Shown piece after piece: positions 7,664 to 9,585 of a DNA stretch of 9,585 nucleotides. Positions within the stretch are counted from its first letter, which is position 1. Every line of letters begins with the position of its first letter. The stretch comes from Acidobacteriota bacterium (GTDB taxonomy: Bacteria; Acidobacteriota; Terriglobia; Terriglobales; Acidobacteriaceae). A model generated the notes under the pieces. It did not search any database. It was not told the DNA's origin and saw only the letters and a list, made by a program, of their open reading frames with translations. The DNA lies in the NCBI GenBank assembly GCA_021793595.1, contig JAJYSL010000166.1, positions 1-9,585 of the forward strand. The letters run 5' to 3'. The position numbers and the translations under genes were made by a program.

Positions 7664-7888
7664 TTACTTGGCGGACTTCCTGAACTTGGCCCAACGCGCC
7701 CGCTGAGCTGCGGCAATCTTGGCGCGTGCGGCAGCGCTCAACCTGCGCCGCTTCGTGGGCTTCACCGCGTTCACAGCCGCAGGCAGCGTGACAGCTTGCC
7801 TGCGAGCGGCGCCAGACAATAACGACTTGACTTGCTGCAGCCGAGATATTTCTGCGTCAATGGCTGCGATTAAAGATCGAGTATCCAT
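7664..7888 (-). CDS. small basic conserved protein (74 aa), unknown function
   Basis: A 74-aa protein with two halves. Residues 1-25 (MDTRSLIAAIDAEISRLQQ...) look like a short amphipathic helix or coiled coil. A Pro/Ala/Val linker (26-45) leads to a strongly basic tail (46-74) with KRRRLSAAARAKIAAAQ followed by RARWAKFRK. I recall tails of this type on many small proteins in Acidobacteriota and some other soil bacteria, usually annotated as hypothetical. The tail resembles H1/HU-type Lys/Ala/Arg-rich DNA-binding tails, so nucleic-acid binding is a reasonable guess, not shown. The ATG at 7888 has a very strong site (GGAGG, 5-nt spacer). It has no signal peptide, so it should act in the cytoplasm. 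It precedes the S8 peptidase by 47 bp in the same direction and may control or merely share its transcript. Confidence 0.8.
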   Translation of the reverse strand: MDTRSLIAAIDAEISRLQQVKSLLSGAARRQAVTLPAAVNAVKPTKRRRLSAAARAKIAAAQRARWAKFRKSAK

Positions 7889-7893
7889 GGTTT

Positions 7894-7911
7894 CCTCCCC
7901 CGTCTATAATA
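7894..7911 (-). promoter_or_regulatory. strong Shine-Dalgarno and tentative -10 box of the 74-aa gene
   Basis: On the minus strand GGGGGAGG (GGAGG at 7898-7894) sits 5 nt before the ATG at 7888. Just upstream is TATTAT (7911-7906), which could be a -10 box, but no good -35 lies 16-18 bp further up, and the leader would be only about ten bases. The ribosome site is solid; the promoter is a weak suggestion. The same bases read TATAAT (7905-7910) on the plus strand. Confidence 0.4.
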
Positions 7912-8039
7912 GCGTGCCGCTTGCGGTAACCGCCGACTTTGCCGCAAGGATGGGATCCCTCAGCGTCTGGACGTTACGTCAGCGTCAGGTTACACGCAGT
8001 TTGGCGCGACTGGAAACTCGACGCGAAAGCACGTGCAAA

Positions 8040-8059
8040 GGGGGGGGACAGGGTCAGGG
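8040..8059 (+). other. G-quadruplex motif
   Basis: Eight consecutive G (8040-8047), then ACA, GGG, TCA, GGG. Splitting the G8 run as GGG-GG-GGG satisfies the four-tract pattern with loops of 2, 3 and 3 nt; a further GGG lies at 8071-8073. The motif is on the plus strand, about 150 bp upstream of the minus-strand 74-aa gene, hence on its template strand. The pattern is seen directly; folding and function are inferred. Confidence 0.4.
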
Positions 8060-8062
8060 AAA

Positions 8063-8079
8063 AACAATTAGGGATTGTT
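8063..8079. repeat. small hairpin AACAAT-N5-ATTGTT
   Basis: A perfect 6-bp inverted repeat with loop TAGGG, placed directly against the large palindrome that begins at 8079 and just after the G-tracts. No T-run follows on either strand, so termination is not indicated. Confidence 0.35.
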
Positions 8080-8179
8080 AGCCGAGGCTCAGAGCCCGGT
8101 GTCAAGGCTCTCCGACCGCAAAGCGGCGCGCGTATGCCCGGCCTTGACTCCGGTCCGGCCTCGGCTATGCTCCGGGCAT
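8079..8179. repeat. large nested palindrome with a competing stem (REP/MITE-like)
   Basis: Outer arms TAGCCGAGGC (8079-8088) and GCCTCGGCTA (8158-8167) are perfect complements. Inside, CCGG-T-GTCAAGGC (8096-8108) pairs with GCCTTGAC-T-CCGG (8141-8153), with only a T-T mismatch. At the centre CCGC-AAA-GCGG (8116-8126) forms a third stem. A competing 8-bp stem pairs ATGCCCGG (8134-8141) with CCGGGCAT (8172-8179). The nested pairing is seen directly and far exceeds chance for this length. I interpret it as a REP- or MITE-like dispersed element of the host; it lacks the AAC/GTT core triplets of an integron attC site. It could also block transcription between the gene and the tRNA fragment. Confidence 0.55.
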
Positions 8180-8335
8180 CCGGGGAACGTCTTGCTCTGC
8201 GATTCATTGCAACTTATCGTGACACAAGAACAGCCATTCAGCATCAGCAGAAACCAACAGCCATCAGAACAGCCACCAAGCAAATATGGCCTCTCAATTT
8301 ACGCGAGGCAAAAACGGAAAAAATCCTTTATTTCA

Positions 8336-8408
8336 TGGTGCCCGGAGGGGGACTTGAACCCCCATGGGATTGCTCCCTGCGGATTTTAAGTCCGCTGCAT
8401 CTGCCGAT
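8336..8408 (-). tRNA. tRNA-Leu(UAA), 5'-truncated (lacks acceptor 5' strand and D-stem start)
   Basis: On the minus strand this reads as a leucine tRNA from the D-loop (ATCGGCAG at 8408-8401) to an encoded CCA (8338-8336). Visible parts: anticodon stem GCGGA/TCCGC (8395-8391 and 8383-8379) with loop CTTAAAA, anticodon TAA at 8388-8386; a class-II variable arm (GGGA-GCAA-TCCC); T-arm GGGGG-TTCAAGT-CCCCC; acceptor 3' strand TCCGGGC, discriminator A and CCA. The matching 5' acceptor strand (GCCCGGA expected) is absent. The bases in its place (TACTATT at 8424-8418) do not pair, and the D-loop is two bases too long with the conserved A14 missing. It is therefore not expected to yield a functional tRNA. 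This is the usual form of the displaced 3' end of a tRNA gene after site-specific integration. Confidence 0.75.
8336..8408 (-). other. putative attachment site (distal junction of an integrated element)
   Basis: Tyrosine integrases often insert elements in tRNA 3' ends; the element restores the tRNA at one end and leaves the old 3' fragment at the other. Reading the minus strand, DNA before the fragment (coordinates above 8408) would be the element and DNA after it (below 8336) the host. The complete tRNA-Leu(UAA) and probably the integrase should then lie to the right, outside the window. This is inferred from the truncated tRNA alone. Confidence 0.45.
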
Positions 8409-8529
8409 AAACTACTGAATAGTAAAGATTTATTTGCACGCAATATGTTGGATGTGGAAGCTCATGTGTAAGTTTTCTAGTTTTTAGGGAATTCCGCTCT
8501 CCTTTGCGTAATCCCAAGGATGATCCCGA

Positions 8530-9204
8530 CTATGGCCAGACGCCATGCTTCTTTCCAGCTCTCAGCATTTCGATCTGCGCACTAAGGGTGCTCCACGGTG
8601 CGAGGATTTTGTAAGCCTTTGCGCAGAATCGCAGGACTCCCACCGTGAGCCAGCCCGTCGCCAGCAGCATAAGCCACCAAACGCGAGGGTTTGTGGAGAG
8701 AGCAGCACCCACGATTAGGACGGCTGAAGCGACGGAGAAATCGGAATCGAGCCGTCCAATGACCTCCTCAATTGGCTCTAAGGGCTGCTGAAACAGTACC
8801 TTGAATTTGATGTCTTCGTAACGCATCCGCCAGTCTGTGTCATTCTGTATCGCATCAATTGCAGCCTTTAATCCAGCATTGATTTGCACGGTGAGATGTT
8901 CGGCTAGTTTTTGCTGGTCGGCCAAATTGGGCGGAAGGGGTTGACTCAATCGCAGTAGCTCAGCAGCATCTCTTGGAACAATCAGCGTGAGATCCTTCGG
9001 TGCTTCGGAGCCAAAGCGGTAACAATATGCGGCTCGCCAGTTCGGATCTCGCCACGGAGCGACTTGGTATTCGTATGGGTGCTTCGTTCTTGAAAGAGAT
9101 GCCCACAACGCACCAATCGCGCCGGCCACGCCGCCAACAAGTGTACTCAAGACAGATGAGAGCGTATACCCGAGCATGAAACATACTGCGATCAACAGAG
9201 CCAA
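8530..9204 (-). CDS. membrane protein of unknown function, C-terminal part after a frame break
   Basis: A 224-aa open frame from a TTG at 9204. It encodes a hydrophobic N-terminal segment (about 1-37, MALLIAVCFMLGYTLSSVL onward), a soluble middle of about 115 residues with APWRDPNWR at 49-57 and several acidic helices, then two further hydrophobic stretches at about 154-190 (SAVLIVGAALS; WWLMLLATGWLTVGVL) and a basic tail. I do not recognise a named family. The TTG has only a poor ribosome site (AGGA almost touching it). The frame immediately upstream in another phase (9192-9359) reads as a natural N-terminal half joining at WL/LLIAV, so I think this is the downstream part of one gene of about 276 aa split by a -1 frame change. 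It lies on the presumed mobile-element side of the tRNA fragment. Translation from TTG as a shorter protein remains possible. Confidence 0.6.
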   Translation of the reverse strand: MALLIAVCFMLGYTLSSVLSTLVGGVAGAIGALWASLSRTKHPYEYQVAPWRDPNWRAAYCYRFGSEAPKDLTLIVPRDAAELLRLSQPLPPNLADQQKLAEHLTVQINAGLKAAIDAIQNDTDWRMRYEDIKFKVLFQQPLEPIEEVIGRLDSDFSVASAVLIVGAALSTNPRVWWLMLLATGWLTVGVLRFCAKAYKILAPWSTLSAQIEMLRAGKKHGVWP

Positions 9205-9359
9205 ATCCTGGTCGCGTATCCGAGATAAGGCAACGAAAGGATGCTTGTAATCGCACCGGGGTTCTTGGCGTCGTATACAAAAAGCAGTGCGAACCCAGGC
9301 AAAACCTTGGCTAGCAGATGAACCGCTTTCTCAAATGGGAACTTCCCGAAATCGATCAT
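9192..9359 (-). pseudogene. N-terminal 55 codons of the same membrane protein, ending at a premature TGA
   Basis: From ATG 9359 the minus strand encodes 55 residues starting MIDFGKFPFEKAVHLLAKVL, with an amphipathic start, a hydrophobic stretch at about 15-29 and a second beginning near LPYLGYATRIWL, then TGA at 9194-9192. An in-frame TAG lies two codons upstream of the ATG, so this is the first possible start. AAGG about 12 nt upstream and GGAGGGG further out are weak ribosome sites. Re-reading one base near 9198 joins it to the 224-aa frame in the middle of a transmembrane helix, giving about 276 aa with four predicted helices. No standard slippery heptamer (X XXY YYZ) is present, so a one-base deletion or a sequencing error is likelier than programmed frameshifting. 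Two translationally coupled proteins are the other option. Confidence 0.55.
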
Positions 9360-9585
9360 GGTCTATGGCTACCTTTGCCCCTCCAAAATATTAGTGCGTA
9401 AGCTGCGATCTGAGCGAAGTTAACCGCTTAATGATGAGGGCTCGAGAATTGAGTTGTCGACATTCTCCTAAAACGCGGTTTGATTGACCTCCGTCGTTCG
9501 ACAGTATCCGTCTGACCAACCACATCTGTTAACCGTGTCTCGGCTGTGGTGGACTGTTGTCATGGCTGGAGAGACTGGAATGGCG
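9360..9585. other. right edge, no convincing gene
   Basis: About 225 bp with no credible coding frame. An ATG at 9561 (plus) opens a frame that runs off the window edge, but eight codons are too few to judge and its ribosome site is poor. The minus strand has AT-rich TAATATTTT (about 9391-9383) that might serve the membrane-protein gene as a -10 region, without a clear -35. Confidence 0.4.

Larger units (their letters stand above)
7889..8335. other. structured intergenic region without a gene
   Basis: About 450 bp between the 74-aa gene and the tRNA fragment. Open frames here are arginine-rich shadows without ribosome sites. It contains short dyads (GCGGT-A-ACCGC at 7923-7933; CTTGCGG at 7920-7926 with CCGCAAG at 7942-7948), a G-tract cluster, an AT-rich hairpin, a large nested palindrome, and three copies of AACAGCCA (8229, 8256, 8268). 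Such a density of symmetry suggests a REP- or MITE-like repeat. Confidence 0.5.

Noticed and set aside
7617..7694. 26-residue N-terminal extension of the S8 peptidase overlapping the 74-aa gene
   Set aside because: The ATG at 7616 has AGGAG upstream and starts the signal peptide; the extension is polar and unsupported.
8079..8179. integron attC site
   Set aside because: Arms are long and nested, but the AAC/GTT core triplets of R' and R'' are absent (GTTAGCC on the left is answered by GGCTATG, not GGCTAAC), and no cassette structure is seen.
8221..8280. CRISPR-like array
   Set aside because: The repeats are only 8 bp with irregular spacing (27 and 12 bp between starts).
8480..8529. intrinsic terminator after the membrane-protein gene
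   Set aside because: Only weak pairing (GGGA with TCCC) over a large loop and no T-run on the minus strand.
9192..9206. programmed -1 ribosomal frameshift site
   Set aside because: No X XXY YYZ slippery heptamer at the overlap and no clear downstream stem-loop noticed; mutation or sequencing error is simpler.
8960..9280. 106-aa minus-strand frame overlapping the membrane-protein gene
   Set aside because: Arg/Cys/Ser-rich without hydrophobic pattern; the other two frames together give a coherent membrane protein.

Overview
The window looks like chromosomal DNA of a Gram-negative bacterium, most likely an acidobacterium. That assignment is an inference. It rests on an HlyD-type periplasmic adaptor (two-membrane cell), exported proteins with signal peptides, and a small basic protein ending in a KRRR...AAAQRARWAK-type tail that I associate with Acidobacteriota. 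No marker gene in the window fixes the taxon.

Left to right: (1) 8-1267, minus strand, a membrane-fusion (HlyD/MacA-like) adaptor whose partner transporter genes would lie left of the window. (2) 1268-1958, about 690 bp without a convincing gene, rich in dyads: a hairpin at 1517-1533, two interleaved inverted repeats at 1760-1799 that could form a pseudoknot or two exclusive hairpins, and a 17-bp palindrome at 1843-1859. (3) 1959-4235, plus strand, an exported M28 zinc peptidase of the glutamate-carboxypeptidase II/transferrin-receptor type with all metal ligands present. (4) 4236-5615, minus strand, a sugar-porter MFS transporter. Its stop codon touches the stop codon of the convergent peptidase gene with no base between them. 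(5) 5760-7616, minus strand, an exported subtilisin-family (S8) peptidase, and 7664-7888, a 74-aa basic protein immediately upstream in the same direction and probably cotranscribed.

(6) 7889-8335 has no gene but is crowded with structure: a G-quadruplex motif, an AT-rich hairpin and a large nested palindrome (8079-8167) with a competing stem. (7) 8336-8408, minus strand, is a tRNA-Leu(UAA) that is intact from the D-loop to the encoded CCA but lacks its 5' acceptor strand. This is what the distal end of an element integrated in a tRNA gene looks like. By that logic sequence right of about 8408 belongs to a mobile element and sequence left of it is host chromosome. (8) 8530-9359, minus strand, holds one four-helix membrane protein of unknown function split by a -1 frame change into a 55-aa head and a 221+ aa tail. 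(9) 9360-9585 shows no convincing gene.

Functionally, the host part combines export (adaptor), two exported peptidases and a sugar importer, consistent with a scavenging heterotroph, but nothing shows that they form one pathway. The most interesting places are the tRNA junction with the broken membrane-protein gene beside it, and the structured leader in front of the M28 peptidase.
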